Source of the DNA: Caulobacter sp. 602-1 | GTDB taxonomy: Bacteria > Pseudomonadota > Alphaproteobacteria > Caulobacterales > Caulobacteraceae | Assembly: GCF_003931565.1 (NCBI RefSeq) | Contig: NZ_RRYI01000004.1 | Coordinates: 62,001 to 126,000, forward strand | Reading direction: 5' to 3' | Length of the DNA: 64,000 nt | Shown here: positions 9,052 through 18,182 of the stretch, piece after piece | Position numbering within the stretch: position 1 is the first letter of the stretch | How the letters are laid out: each line of letters begins with the position of its first letter | Notes under the pieces: generated by a model | Database searches by the model: none | What the model was told of the DNA's origin: nothing | The model's input: the letters and a program-made list of their open reading frames with translations, nothing else | Translations under genes and position numbers: made by a program

Positions 9052-9719
9052 TGCTCGGCCTCCGGCCCGGAACGCGCCTTGGACAGCGCGCGGTCGAACA
9101 GCAGCAGCCGCGCGCCATGGATGAAGAAGGCGGCGATCGCCGTCGGGATGGCCCACATCGACAGGTGCAGCGGTTCGACCGTGATTCCGCTCTGGTCCAG
9201 GAAGCCGACGATCAGCAGGATCGAGCCGATGGCCAGGAAGATGTCCTCGCCAAAGAACAGGCCGACATTGTCCGTGGCCGCGCTCATCGCCTTGACCTTC
9301 TCGCGGCGGTCATCGGACAGCGGCTCGGACGCCGCTTCCGCCATCGGGGCGAGCAGCGGGCGGACGGTCTGGGCCTGGCCGGCGATCGACACCAGGCCCA
9401 GGGCCGCGCTCAGCTGGCGCAGGATCAGGTAGACCAGCAGGATCCGCCCGGCGCTGGCGGCGCGGATCGAACGGATGGTGGCGCGGGCCTTCTCCTGCAG
9501 GCCGGCCCGTTCCAGCAGGCCGATAGCCGGCAGCACCAGCCAGGCGACCGTCACATAGCGGTTGGTGTTGAAGGCCTTGCCGAAGGCGGCCAGCACCTCC
9601 AACGGCGCGAGACCGGCCGCCAGCCCCGAGGTCAGGGCGGCGACGACGACGACCATCAGCGGATTGAAGCGCAGGGCGAAGCCCAGCACGATCACCGCCA
9701 CACCCAGCAGCGTCAGCAT
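9048..9719 (-). CDS. DUF969 integral membrane protein
   Basis: A 223-residue membrane protein with about six helices and DUF969 features: NTNRYVTVAWLVLPAIGLLERAGL, LRQLSAALGLVSIAGQAQTVRPL and NVGLFFGEDIFLAIG. The start at 9719 (MLTLLGVAV) opens directly into the first helix; an in-frame start farther upstream would add a basic non-conserved tail. First gene of the DUF969-DUF979-DUF2891 operon. Together with DUF979 it has roughly the helix count of one secondary transporter, which fits a two-subunit carrier, an inference. Confidence 0.85.
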   Translation of the reverse strand: MLTLLGVAVIVLGFALRFNPLMVVVVAALTSGLAAGLAPLEVLAAFGKAFNTNRYVTVAWLVLPAIGLLERAGLQEKARATIRSIRAASAGRILLVYLILRQLSAALGLVSIAGQAQTVRPLLAPMAEAASEPLSDDRREKVKAMSAATDNVGLFFGEDIFLAIGSILLIVGFLDQSGITVEPLHLSMWAIPTAIAAFFIHGARLLLFDRALSKARSGPEAEQ

Positions 9720-9866
9720 CCGTCTCGATTCCCCCGTGTTCGCGGGGACGGTCCGGCGCCGGCGCGCGGTTGGCAAGCGAGGAGGGTTTGATCGCGGCTC
9801 TTGACGGCCATCCGTCCCGGCGCGACGCTCTAACTCAACAATGATAACCTATATGGGAGGCCCACG

Positions 9867-10643
9867 ATGGCCGACGGTGCTCTGCCGATTTCATCCTTGA
9901 AGGGCAAGGTCAGCGACGCGGAATGGCAAGCGCGCGTCGATCTGGCCGCCCTCTATCGTCTCGTGGCCCTGCACGGCTGGGACGACATGATCTTCACGCA
10001 TATCTCCGCCCGGGTGCCGGGCCCCGAGCATCACTTCCTGATCAATCCGTATGGCATGTTCTTCGGGGAGATGACCGCCTCGTGCCTAGTCAAGGTCGAC
10101 CTGGATGGCAACGTCGTCGACAAGACGCCCTACTTCATCAATCCGGCGGGCTTCACGATCCACTCGGCCATCCACGCCGCGCGCGAGGACGCCCAGTTCG
10201 TCATGCACCTGCACAGCGACCAGGGCGTGGCGGTGTCGGCGCATGCCGAAGGCCTGCTACCGCTGAGCCAGCACGCGCTAATCGTCTTGCCTCAGCTCGC
10301 CTATCACGACTATGAAGGCATTGCTCTCAACTTGGACGAGCGAGAACGGCTGGTGGCCGATCTGGGCGAGACCAAGAGGCTGATGATGCTGCGCAACCAC
10401 GGCACGCTGTCGGTGGGGAGCTCGGCGGCCGAGTGCTGGTTGGGGATGTTCTTCCTGGAGCGGGCGTGCGCGCAGCAGGTAATGGCTCTATCGATCGGTC
10501 GCGACAACGTCCTTCTGGCGCCCGAAGCGGCCCAGGCGGAGGTCCGCAAGCAGACCGGCATGGGCATGGGCATGATCGGCGGCCTGGCCTGGCCGGGTTG
10601 TCTGCGAAAACTGGACCGCGAGCTGCCCGGCTACGCGGACTAG
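9867..10643 (+). CDS. Class II aldolase/adducin family protein
   Basis: A 258-residue protein of the class II aldolase/adducin fold. The zinc-ligand pattern is present: HLH at residues 114-116 and His178 in RNHG. In the family these bind the metal that polarises the substrate of sugar-phosphate aldolases and related epimerases or decarboxylases. Other conserved segments are WDDMIFTHISARVPG and FLINPYGMFFGEMTAS. The length and lack of sugar-phosphate specificity loops resemble the broad group often annotated only as 'aldolase'. A GGGAGG ribosome-binding site precedes the ATG. It lies divergent to the DUF969 operon; substrate unknown. Confidence 0.88.
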   Translation: MADGALPISSLKGKVSDAEWQARVDLAALYRLVALHGWDDMIFTHISARVPGPEHHFLINPYGMFFGEMTASCLVKVDLDGNVVDKTPYFINPAGFTIHSAIHAAREDAQFVMHLHSDQGVAVSAHAEGLLPLSQHALIVLPQLAYHDYEGIALNLDERERLVADLGETKRLMMLRNHGTLSVGSSAAECWLGMFFLERACAQQVMALSIGRDNVLLAPEAAQAEVRKQTGMGMGMIGGLAWPGCLRKLDRELPGYAD

Positions 10644-10672
10644 GCGCTTATTCCGTATTCACGAGAGCCGCC

Positions 10673-11431
10673 GTGGTCCTGGCGATCGCGGCGGCTTTTT
10701 CGTGCCTGACGGCCAGCGTCACGCGGGCGGGGGCTTGGCCGATGGCGCCCGGCCGCACCCAGGCGATCACCAAGTACGAGCGGTCCGACGCCAAGCAAGG
10801 TTACGGCCCGGACGCTGTTCTCGTCGACATCGACCCTCGCCGCGACGAGAGCTTGTCGGTGTTCGTCGAGCACGGCCTGACGCCGCGCCTGACCCTGCAG
10901 GCCAAGGCCGGCGTCACGCGGGGCCATGACCGGTGGGCGGGCTACTCCGGACGCGGACCGATCGAGCTGGGTCTGCGCTGGGCGGCCCATCGCGACGACC
11001 GTTCGTCCCTGGCCCTCTATGTGGGCGCGGGCGAGGCGGGGGCGGGACGCAACGCCGGCTACGCCGCGCCTGGGCAGGGCAGTCTGGATCTGGAAGCGCG
11101 GGTGCTCTACGGCCGTTCGGCCGCTTGGAAGGGCAGGGAAGTGTTCGTCGACCTGGAGGCCGCGCGGCTGCGGCGCCAGGGCCTTGCCGACGAAACGCGC
11201 ATCGACGCCACGCTAGGCGTCAGGCCCGCGAAAAACTGGCTGATCCTGGCCCAGACCTATGCCGGTCAGGCCGATCGCAATCCGGTCCGTTCACGCTGGG
11301 TGAAGAGCGAGCTGTCCGTCGTCCGCGCGTTCGGGGACTGGAGTATTCAGGCCGGCTGGCGTGACACGCCCCTAGGGCGCGAGACCTCCCGGGATCGCGG
11401 GCTCGTCCTCGCCGTGTGGCGGAAGCTATAG
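10673..11431 (+). CDS. Exported protein, probable outer-membrane or periplasmic beta protein
   Basis: A 252-residue protein with a signal peptide (VLAIAAAFSCLTASVTRAGA). The mature part alternates short amphipathic strands with charged turns (SLSVFVEHGLTPRLTLQAKAG, GRGPIELGLRWAAH, SLALYVGAG, WLILAQTYAGQ, WSIQAGWRDTPLGR) and ends in a strand closed by a hydrophobic residue, as in outer-membrane beta-barrels. The start is taken as the GTG at 10673 after a GAGAG, because no ATG precedes the signal peptide in this frame after the aldolase stop. No family was recognised; the layout resembles small alphaproteobacterial transporter-like barrel proteins. Confidence 0.7.
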   Translation: MVLAIAAAFSCLTASVTRAGAWPMAPGRTQAITKYERSDAKQGYGPDAVLVDIDPRRDESLSVFVEHGLTPRLTLQAKAGVTRGHDRWAGYSGRGPIELGLRWAAHRDDRSSLALYVGAGEAGAGRNAGYAAPGQGSLDLEARVLYGRSAAWKGREVFVDLEAARLRRQGLADETRIDATLGVRPAKNWLILAQTYAGQADRNPVRSRWVKSELSVVRAFGDWSIQAGWRDTPLGRETSRDRGLVLAVWRKL

Positions 11432-11545
11432 GTTGTTTCAGGATTGCAACAGTCGGTCATCCGGCTGTCACTGGACGCCGCTTTAGGCTGCGGTCATATC
11501 TTCGCCGAATTTCGCCGACTCCTCCCGGCGTGCTGGAGCCGTTTC

Positions 11546-12661
11546 TTGATCCGTAGGCATTTCTTCCTCGTGGCGGCCCTGATCGCCGTCGTCCTGATGC
11601 TTGTGGTCGGGGGGCTGAAGCTGGCCTTCGGCGCCAAGGACGCCAGTCAGGCCGGCGGCGCGGGCGGTCGTGCCACCAGCGTCTCGCAGATGGTGGTTGG
11701 CGAGCGTCCGTTCACCGATCGTATCGAGGTGCTGGGCGTGGCCAAGGGGCGGCAGTCGGTGACGATCACCTCCAACACGCCAGAACTGATCACCGCCGTG
11801 CATTTTTCGGACGGCGAGACGGTGCGCAAGGGCCAGGTGCTGGTCGAGCTGAAGGCCGACCAGGAAGACGCCGGCGTTTCGGAAGCCAGGGCTCGCCTGG
11901 CCCAGGCCGAGCGTGACTACACCCGCTGGAAGACCCTGGCCGACAAGGGCATCGCCCCGCGCGCCACGGCCGAGCAGTACCTGTCGGCGCTCGACGTCGC
12001 CAGGGCTTCGGTCGGCACCGCCCAGGCCCAGAAGCTGGACCGCGTGCTGCGCGCGCCGTTCTCGGGTCGCGTCGGCATCTCGGACGTCGCGCCGGGCATG
12101 CTGATCGCCGCCGGCACGCCGATCGTCAGCCTGGACGACGCCTCGGTCATTCGTGTCGATTTCTCGGTTCCGGACCGCTACCTGCGGACCCTGCGCGTCG
12201 GCCTGCCGATCGCCGCGCGTCCCGACGCCCTGCCGGGCGAGACCTTCCAGGGCAAGATCGCCCAGATCGACACCCGCATCGATCCCGCTACCCGCGCCAT
12301 CAAGGCCCGCGCCGAGTTTCCGAACGCTGGCGCTCGCCTGAAGCCTGGCATGCTGGTCAAGGTCTCCATCGACCAGGGCGTGCGCGACGGCGTGGCCGTG
12401 CCGGAGGCGGCCGTGCAGTTCGAAGGGACACAGGCCTCGGTCTACCGCATCGCCAAGGGCCCGAAGGGCATGATCGCCCGCCGCACCGAGGTCGACACCG
12501 GCATCAGCGAGGGCGGCTTCATCGAGATCCGCGCGGGCCTGAAGACGGGTGACAAGATCGTCGCCGACGGCCTCAATCGCATCCAGGACGGCGCCCCGAT
12601 CGGCGGCGGCCAGGGTGGCAAAAAGGGCGAAAAGGGCGGCGCCGACCGCAAGGCCGGCTGA
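11546..12661 (+). CDS. RND efflux periplasmic adaptor (membrane fusion protein)
   Basis: A 371-residue HlyD/AcrA-type adaptor. It starts with a single membrane anchor (about residues 5-28), then a lipoyl half-motif (VHFSDGETVRKGQVLVEL), a coiled-coil hairpin (SEARARLAQAERDYTRWKTLADKG), the second lipoyl half (LRAPFSGRVGISDVAPGMLI) and beta-barrel and membrane-proximal domains. The start is inferred as the TTG at 11546: it is preceded by GGAG at seven bases and gives a normal anchor, while an upstream in-frame ATG (11444) would add a tail unlike adaptors. It overlaps the pump gene by one base (TGATG). No outer-membrane channel gene follows. Confidence 0.9.
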   Translation: MIRRHFFLVAALIAVVLMLVVGGLKLAFGAKDASQAGGAGGRATSVSQMVVGERPFTDRIEVLGVAKGRQSVTITSNTPELITAVHFSDGETVRKGQVLVELKADQEDAGVSEARARLAQAERDYTRWKTLADKGIAPRATAEQYLSALDVARASVGTAQAQKLDRVLRAPFSGRVGISDVAPGMLIAAGTPIVSLDDASVIRVDFSVPDRYLRTLRVGLPIAARPDALPGETFQGKIAQIDTRIDPATRAIKARAEFPNAGARLKPGMLVKVSIDQGVRDGVAVPEAAVQFEGTQASVYRIAKGPKGMIARRTEVDTGISEGGFIEIRAGLKTGDKIVADGLNRIQDGAPIGGGQGGKKGEKGGADRKAG

Positions 12662-15600
12662 TGCTGTCCGACCTTTCCGTCCGTCGTCCCGTATTCGCCG
12701 CCGTCGCGGCGATCATCCTCTGCGTCATCGGCCTGGCGGCCTATACCTCGCTGCCGATCCGCGAGCTGCCCAGCGTCGATCCGCCCGTCGTGTCGGTCTC
12801 GACCACCTATCGCGGCGCTTCGGCCGAAGTCATCGAGGAGCGCATCACTCAGGTGATCGAGCGCCAGGTGGCCGGCATCCAGGGCATCGATCGCGTGAAC
12901 TCCAGCAGCCGCGACGGCCGCTCGCAGATCACCATCACGTTCAACCTCGACCGCGACCTCGACGCGGCCGCCAACGACGTGCGCGACGCCGTCAGCCGGG
13001 TGACCGCCAACCTGCCCGACCAGGCCGACCCGCCGCAGATCGCCAAGGCCAACGCCGACGCCTCGCCGATCATCATCCTGAACCTGACCTCGACCACGCT
13101 GGATCCGCTTCAGCTGGCCGACTATGCCGACCGCTATCTGGTCGAGCGGATGTCGACCATCGACGGGGTGGCCCAGGCCAACCTGTTCGGGGCCAAGATC
13201 TACGCCATGCGGATCTGGCTGGACGCCAACCAGATGGCCGCCCGCGGCGTGTCGGTGGACGACGTCGAGAACGCCCTGAACGCCCAGAACCTGGAGCTGC
13301 CCGCCGGCTCGCTGGAGAGCGCGTCCAAGGACTTCACGATCCGCGTGGCCCGCAGCTACGCCAAGCCCGAGGACTTCGCCCGCCTGCCGTTGCGGCCCGC
13401 CGACGCATCCGGCTTCGTGCTGCGCCTGGGCGACGTGGCCCGCATCGAGGAGGGCGCGGACGAGCGCCGACGCCTGTTCCGCGGCAACGGCGTGGACCAG
13501 GTCGGCATCGGCCTGACCCGTCAATCCCAGGCCAACGACGTCGCCATTTCCGAGGCCGTCCGCAAGGAGGTCGCCACGATCAACGAAAGCCTGCCGCCCG
13601 GCACCAAGATGGTCGTGGCGGTGGACAACTCGGTGTTCACGGCCGAGGCCATCCACGAAGTGTGGATCACCATGGCCCTGTCGATCAGCTTGGTCGTGCT
13701 GGTCAACCTGATCTTCCTGGGCAGCTGGCGTTCGGCGCTGATCCCCTCGGTCGTCGCGCCGATCTGCATCCTGTCGACCTTCATCGTGCTGGCGCCGCTG
13801 GGCTTCTCGCTGAACCTGCTGACCCTGTTGGCCCTGGTGCTGGCCGTCGGCCTGGTCGTCGACGACGCCATCGTCGTGGTCGAGAACATCCAGCGTCGGG
13901 TGGACGAGGGCGAGCCCGCCCTGGTCGCCGCCGAGCGCGGCACCCGCCAGGTGTTCTTCGCGGTCGTGGCCACGACCATCGTGCTGATCTCGGTGTTCGC
14001 GCCGTTGATGTTCCTGCCCGGCTATATCGGCCGCCTGTTCGTCGAGCTGGCCGTGGCCATCGCCGCCGCCGTCGCCTTCTCGGCCCTCTTGGCTCTGACG
14101 CTCTCGCCGATGATGGCCTCCAAGCTGCTGAAGCCGGCGCACGGCGAAGGGTGGCTGGCCAAGCGCGTCGACCGGGCCATGGACGCCCTGAAGAACTCGT
14201 ACCGCGCCTCGCTGGAAAGCATACTGGGCGGTTGGTCGGCGGCGATCGCCGGCGTGATGGTGCTCGTCCTGGCGGGCTTCGCGGGTCTGCTGTTCGTCAG
14301 CCTGCCCAAGGAACTGGTGCCGCCGGAAGACCGCGGCCGGGTCGATGTGGCCATCAATGGACCGGAAGGCGCGGGCTACGACTATACGGTGGGGATCGGT
14401 CTGAACGTCGAGAAGATCGTCGACAGATATCGGCGCGAAGGCGTGGCCGAGCGCGTGCTGCTGACCGTCCCCCGTTTTGGCGGCACCTCGTTCAACAGCG
14501 GCAGCAGCGTCATTGTCATGAAGCCCTGGGGCGAGCGCCAGAAGACCGCCGACCAGGTGGCGGCCGAGCTGAACAAGGACCTCTCGAAGGTGACCAGCGT
14601 GCGGGCCATCGCCAGCGTGCGCGGTCCCTTCCAGCGTGGGGGCGGCGGTGGCGGGGGCGGCGGCACCAATGTCGACCTGATCGCCGTCGGCAACGACTAT
14701 GTCCAGCTGGCCGAGTGGCTGAAGCCGATCCTGGCCGACGCGCAGGGCAATCCAGGCTTCGCGCGTCCGCGCCTTGACTACGAGCCGACCTCGCCGCGCC
14801 TGTCGGTGCAGATCGACCAGGACAAGGCCGCCACGCTGGGCGTCTCGGCCCAGTCGATCGGCCGGGCGCTGGAGACCATGTTCGGCTCGCGCAAGGCCAC
14901 CACCTACATCAAGAACGGCCAGGAATACGACGTCATCCTGCAGACCAATCTCGATCAGCGTCGCAGCGTCGCGGACCTGAACCAGCTGCAGGTGCGCACC
15001 AATTCCGGCGCGCTGGTGCCGCTGTCGACCGTGGTGACCACGCAGCTGCGTGGCGATACCCCGGACCGTCCGCGCGTCGACCGGCTGCGCTCCGTCACCC
15101 TGACCACCCAGCTGAATCCCGGCTACACCGTCGAGGACGCCGTGCGCTTCCTGCGGGAGGAGGCCGACCAGCGCCCGACGCCCGGGATCAGCATCAAGTG
15201 GGGCGGCCAGGCCAAGGACTATCTGGAAGGCTCGGGCGGCATCGCCGTCGCTTTCGGCTTGGCTCTGCTGCTGGTGTTCCTGGTGCTGGCGGCGCAGTTC
15301 GAGAGCTGGATCCACCCGGCGGTGATCATGCTGACCGTGCCGCTGGCGGCGCTGGGCGGCCTGTTCGGCCTGCTGGTCATGGGCTCGACCATCAACACCT
15401 ACAGCCAGATCGGTCTGATCATCCTGATCGGCATCGCCACCAAGAACGGCATCCTGATCGTCGAGTTCGCCAACCAGCTGCGCGACGAGGGCCTGACCGT
15501 GCGGGAGGCGGTGATCGAGGCGGCGGCCCTGCGCCTGCGTCCGATCATCATGACCTCGATCTCGGCGGCCATGGGCGCCCTGCCGCTGATGCTGTGGGCG

Positions 15601-15804
15601 GGCGCCGGCGCGGGCAGTCGCAAGACGATCGGTGCGGTGATCTTCACCGGCTCGATCTTCGCGACCATGCTGACGCTGTTCATCGTCCCGGTTTTCTATG
15701 ACCTTCTGGCGCGCTTCACGAAGTCGCCGGAGTGGACGGCCCGGCAGATCGAAGAGTATGAAGCCCGGGAAAAGAGCGGTGAGGGGCAAACCTCACCGGC
15801 ATAA
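12661..15804 (+). CDS. RND-family multidrug efflux pump (AcrB-like)
   Basis: A 1047-residue inner-membrane pump, the standard length for hydrophobe/amphiphile efflux RND proteins. The proton-relay residues are in place: Asp401-Asp402 in helix 4 (GLVVDDAIVVVEN) and Lys928 in helix 10 (GIATKNGILIVEFANQ). Two large periplasmic loops follow helices 1 and 7. Residues 660-668 are nine consecutive glycines (after GPFQR), in the second periplasmic region near the inter-subdomain linker. It works with the adaptor encoded one base upstream and an outer-membrane channel encoded elsewhere. Drug range cannot be read from sequence. Confidence 0.95.
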   Translation: MLSDLSVRRPVFAAVAAIILCVIGLAAYTSLPIRELPSVDPPVVSVSTTYRGASAEVIEERITQVIERQVAGIQGIDRVNSSSRDGRSQITITFNLDRDLDAAANDVRDAVSRVTANLPDQADPPQIAKANADASPIIILNLTSTTLDPLQLADYADRYLVERMSTIDGVAQANLFGAKIYAMRIWLDANQMAARGVSVDDVENALNAQNLELPAGSLESASKDFTIRVARSYAKPEDFARLPLRPADASGFVLRLGDVARIEEGADERRRLFRGNGVDQVGIGLTRQSQANDVAISEAVRKEVATINESLPPGTKMVVAVDNSVFTAEAIHEVWITMALSISLVVLVNLIFLGSWRSALIPSVVAPICILSTFIVLAPLGFSLNLLTLLALVLAVGLVVDDAIVVVENIQRRVDEGEPALVAAERGTRQVFFAVVATTIVLISVFAPLMFLPGYIGRLFVELAVAIAAAVAFSALLALTLSPMMASKLLKPAHGEGWLAKRVDRAMDALKNSYRASLESILGGWSAAIAGVMVLVLAGFAGLLFVSLPKELVPPEDRGRVDVAINGPEGAGYDYTVGIGLNVEKIVDRYRREGVAERVLLTVPRFGGTSFNSGSSVIVMKPWGERQKTADQVAAELNKDLSKVTSVRAIASVRGPFQRGGGGGGGGGTNVDLIAVGNDYVQLAEWLKPILADAQGNPGFARPRLDYEPTSPRLSVQIDQDKAATLGVSAQSIGRALETMFGSRKATTYIKNGQEYDVILQTNLDQRRSVADLNQLQVRTNSGALVPLSTVVTTQLRGDTPDRPRVDRLRSVTLTTQLNPGYTVEDAVRFLREEADQRPTPGISIKWGGQAKDYLEGSGGIAVAFGLALLLVFLVLAAQFESWIHPAVIMLTVPLAALGGLFGLLVMGSTINTYSQIGLIILIGIATKNGILIVEFANQLRDEGLTVREAVIEAAALRLRPIIMTSISAAMGALPLMLWAGAGAGSRKTIGAVIFTGSIFATMLTLFIVPVFYDLLARFTKSPEWTARQIEEYEAREKSGEGQTSPA

Positions 15805-15818
15805 ACCGGTGAGGAAGC

Positions 15819-18182
15819 ATGGCTGACGGCTCTCTGACGGCGAAGCGGCAGGAAATCGCTCTGCTGCGCCGTCTCGAGGAACGGATTCTCTGGTTGGCGG
15901 CGTGGACCATCCACAACGCCAACCACATCCGCGAAAGCCGCGACGGCCTGAAGGTCGGCGGCCACCAGGCGTCCAGCGCTTCGTTGGCCACCATCATGAC
16001 CGCCCTCTACATGAAGGCGCTGCGACCGCAGGACCGCGTGGCGGTCAAGCCGCACGCCAGTCCGGTCTTCCACGCTATCCAGCACCTGTTCGGCCGCCAG
16101 AGCCTGGACAATCTGAAGCGCTTCCGGGCGCTGGGCGGGGCTCAGTCCTACCCCTCGCGCACCAAGGACGTGGACAACGTCGACTTCTCGACGGGTTCGG
16201 TCGGCCTGGGCGTGGCCATGACCGCCTTCGCCTCGCTGGCCCAGGACTATCTGGCCGCGCGCGGCTCGGTGAAGCCGGAGAAGATGGGGCGGATGATCTC
16301 GCTGCTGGGCGACGCCGAGCTGGACGAGGGCAATATCTACGAGGCCCTGATCGAGGCCTGCAAGCACGACATCCGCAACACCTGGTGGATCGTCGACTAC
16401 AATCGCCAGAGCCTGGACGCGACCACCCAGGACCGGATGTTCACCCGCTATGGCGAGATCTTCGAGGCCGCCGGCTGGACGGTCGAGACGCTGAAATGGT
16501 CCAGGCGCCAGCGCGAGGCCTTCGCCAAGCCGGGCGGGGAAAGACTGCGCGCGTGGATCGAGACCGCGCCCAACGACCTGTTCTCGGCCCTGACCTACCA
16601 GGGCGGCGCGGCCTGGCGCGAACGGCTGAACGCCGACCTGGCCGACAGCCCCGATGCCCTGGCCCTGATCGCCGGCTACAAGGATGTCGATCTGGCCGAG
16701 CTGATGACCGAGCTGGGCGGTCACTGCCTGGAGACCCTGCTGGAGGCCTTCGAGAAGGCCGGGCTGGACGACCGGCCACGCTTCTTCATCGCCTATACGG
16801 TCAAGGGCCTGCGCCTGCCGTTCCAGGGTCACAAGGACAACCACGCCGGCCTGATGACCCCGGCCCAGATCGCCGAGCTTCGTGAGCGCCTCGGCGTCGT
16901 CGAGGGCGAGGAGTGGGACGCGCTGTCGGGTCTCTCGGCCGCCGAGCGCACGGCGCTGAAGGGCCTGGTCGCCCGCGCCCCGTTCGCCGCCGAGGTCGGG
17001 CGCAACCACGTCGCGCCGATCATCCCGACTCCAAGCGCCGACGACCTCCTCGCGGCCGTGACCGGGGGCAAGACCGATGGCGAGCAGTCGACCCAGGCCG
17101 CCTTCGGCAAGGTGATGTTCGAGATCGCCGCCCGCAAGGACGAGTTCGCCGGACACGTCGTCACCACCTCGCCGGACGTGACGGTGTCGACCAATCTCGG
17201 CGGCTTCGTGAACCGCCGGGGCGTGTTCCAGCGCCGCGCCCACGAGGATGTCTTCAAGCGCCGCCGCATTCCTTCGGCCCAGGTTTGGTCCAAGGCTGAG
17301 ACCGGTCAGCACGTCGAGCTGGGCATCGCCGAGAACAACCTGTTCATCGCCCTGGCGGCGCTGGGCCTGACCGGCCCGCTGTTCGGCGAGCGTCTGTTCC
17401 CGGTCGGGACGCTTTACGACCCCTTCATCGCCCGCGGCCTCGATGCCCTGAACTACGCCTGCTACCAGGACGCCCGGTTCCTGTTAGTCGCCACGCCCTC
17501 GGGCCTGACGCTCGCGCCCGAGGGCGGGGCGCACCAGTCGATTAACGCCCCGGTCATCGGCATGGCCCAGCCAGGTCTCGACACCTACGAGCCAGCCTTC
17601 GCCGACGAGACGGCGGTGCTAATGGCTCACGCCTTCGACCGCATCCAGGCCAAGGACGGCGCGTCGACCTATCTGCGTCTGTCGACCCGCGCCATCGCCC
17701 AGCCCGAGCGGACGGACGACGCCTGGCGCCAGGGCGTGGTCGACGGAGCCTATTGGCTGAAAATGCCGGCGCCCGGCGCGCGCCTGGCCCTGGTCTATAG
17801 CGGCGCCCTGGCGCCCGAGGCCCTGGCGGCCTTCGAGGCCTTGGCCGACGACGTGCCGGAAGCTGGCTTGCTGGCCGTGACCTCGGCGGATGTGCTGCAC
17901 CGCGACTGGACCGCCTCGGGCCGCGCCCGCTGGACGGGGGAGCGGCGCCGGACGTCGACCATCGAGACCCTGCTGGCGCCGCTGGATCGCGACGCCGGCC
18001 TGGTCACCCTGACCGACGGCGCGCCGCTGGCCCTGTCCTGGCTGGGCTCGGTGCGCGGGCAGCGCGTGCGCGCCCTGGGCCTGGAAACCTTCGGCCAGTC
18101 CGGCGACCTGCCGGATCTCTACAGCAAGTACCGCCTGGACGCCGAGGCCATCCTCGACGCCTGCGCGGACCTGCTGATCTAG
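15819..18182 (+). CDS. AceE-like thiamine-diphosphate enzyme (transketolase/pyruvate dehydrogenase E1 family)
   Basis: A 787-residue single-chain protein related to homodimeric pyruvate dehydrogenase E1 (AceE) and transketolase. The thiamine-diphosphate motif GDAELDEGN starts at Gly164 and ends with VDYNRQSLD near residue 199. The pyrimidine domain has ETGQHVELGIAENN, with the glutamate that activates the cofactor, and EGGAHQS follows. E. coli AceE is about 887 residues; this one lacks the N-terminal E2-binding extension. No E2, E3 or lipoyl domain lies nearby, and alphaproteobacteria normally use a heterotetrameric PdhAB E1, so this is probably a paralogue with its own substrate. It starts 14 bases after the RND pump gene. 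Confidence 0.85.
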   Translation: MADGSLTAKRQEIALLRRLEERILWLAAWTIHNANHIRESRDGLKVGGHQASSASLATIMTALYMKALRPQDRVAVKPHASPVFHAIQHLFGRQSLDNLKRFRALGGAQSYPSRTKDVDNVDFSTGSVGLGVAMTAFASLAQDYLAARGSVKPEKMGRMISLLGDAELDEGNIYEALIEACKHDIRNTWWIVDYNRQSLDATTQDRMFTRYGEIFEAAGWTVETLKWSRRQREAFAKPGGERLRAWIETAPNDLFSALTYQGGAAWRERLNADLADSPDALALIAGYKDVDLAELMTELGGHCLETLLEAFEKAGLDDRPRFFIAYTVKGLRLPFQGHKDNHAGLMTPAQIAELRERLGVVEGEEWDALSGLSAAERTALKGLVARAPFAAEVGRNHVAPIIPTPSADDLLAAVTGGKTDGEQSTQAAFGKVMFEIAARKDEFAGHVVTTSPDVTVSTNLGGFVNRRGVFQRRAHEDVFKRRRIPSAQVWSKAETGQHVELGIAENNLFIALAALGLTGPLFGERLFPVGTLYDPFIARGLDALNYACYQDARFLLVATPSGLTLAPEGGAHQSINAPVIGMAQPGLDTYEPAFADETAVLMAHAFDRIQAKDGASTYLRLSTRAIAQPERTDDAWRQGVVDGAYWLKMPAPGARLALVYSGALAPEALAAFEALADDVPEAGLLAVTSADVLHRDWTASGRARWTGERRRTSTIETLLAPLDRDAGLVTLTDGAPLALSWLGSVRGQRVRALGLETFGQSGDLPDLYSKYRLDAEAILDACADLLI

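Noticed and set aside
12442-15789. A 1115-codon open frame on the minus strand opposite the RND pump
   Set aside because: Pure antisense of a well-conserved pump gene; the translation is low-complexity Arg/Gln/His/Asp typical of a high-GC mirror frame.
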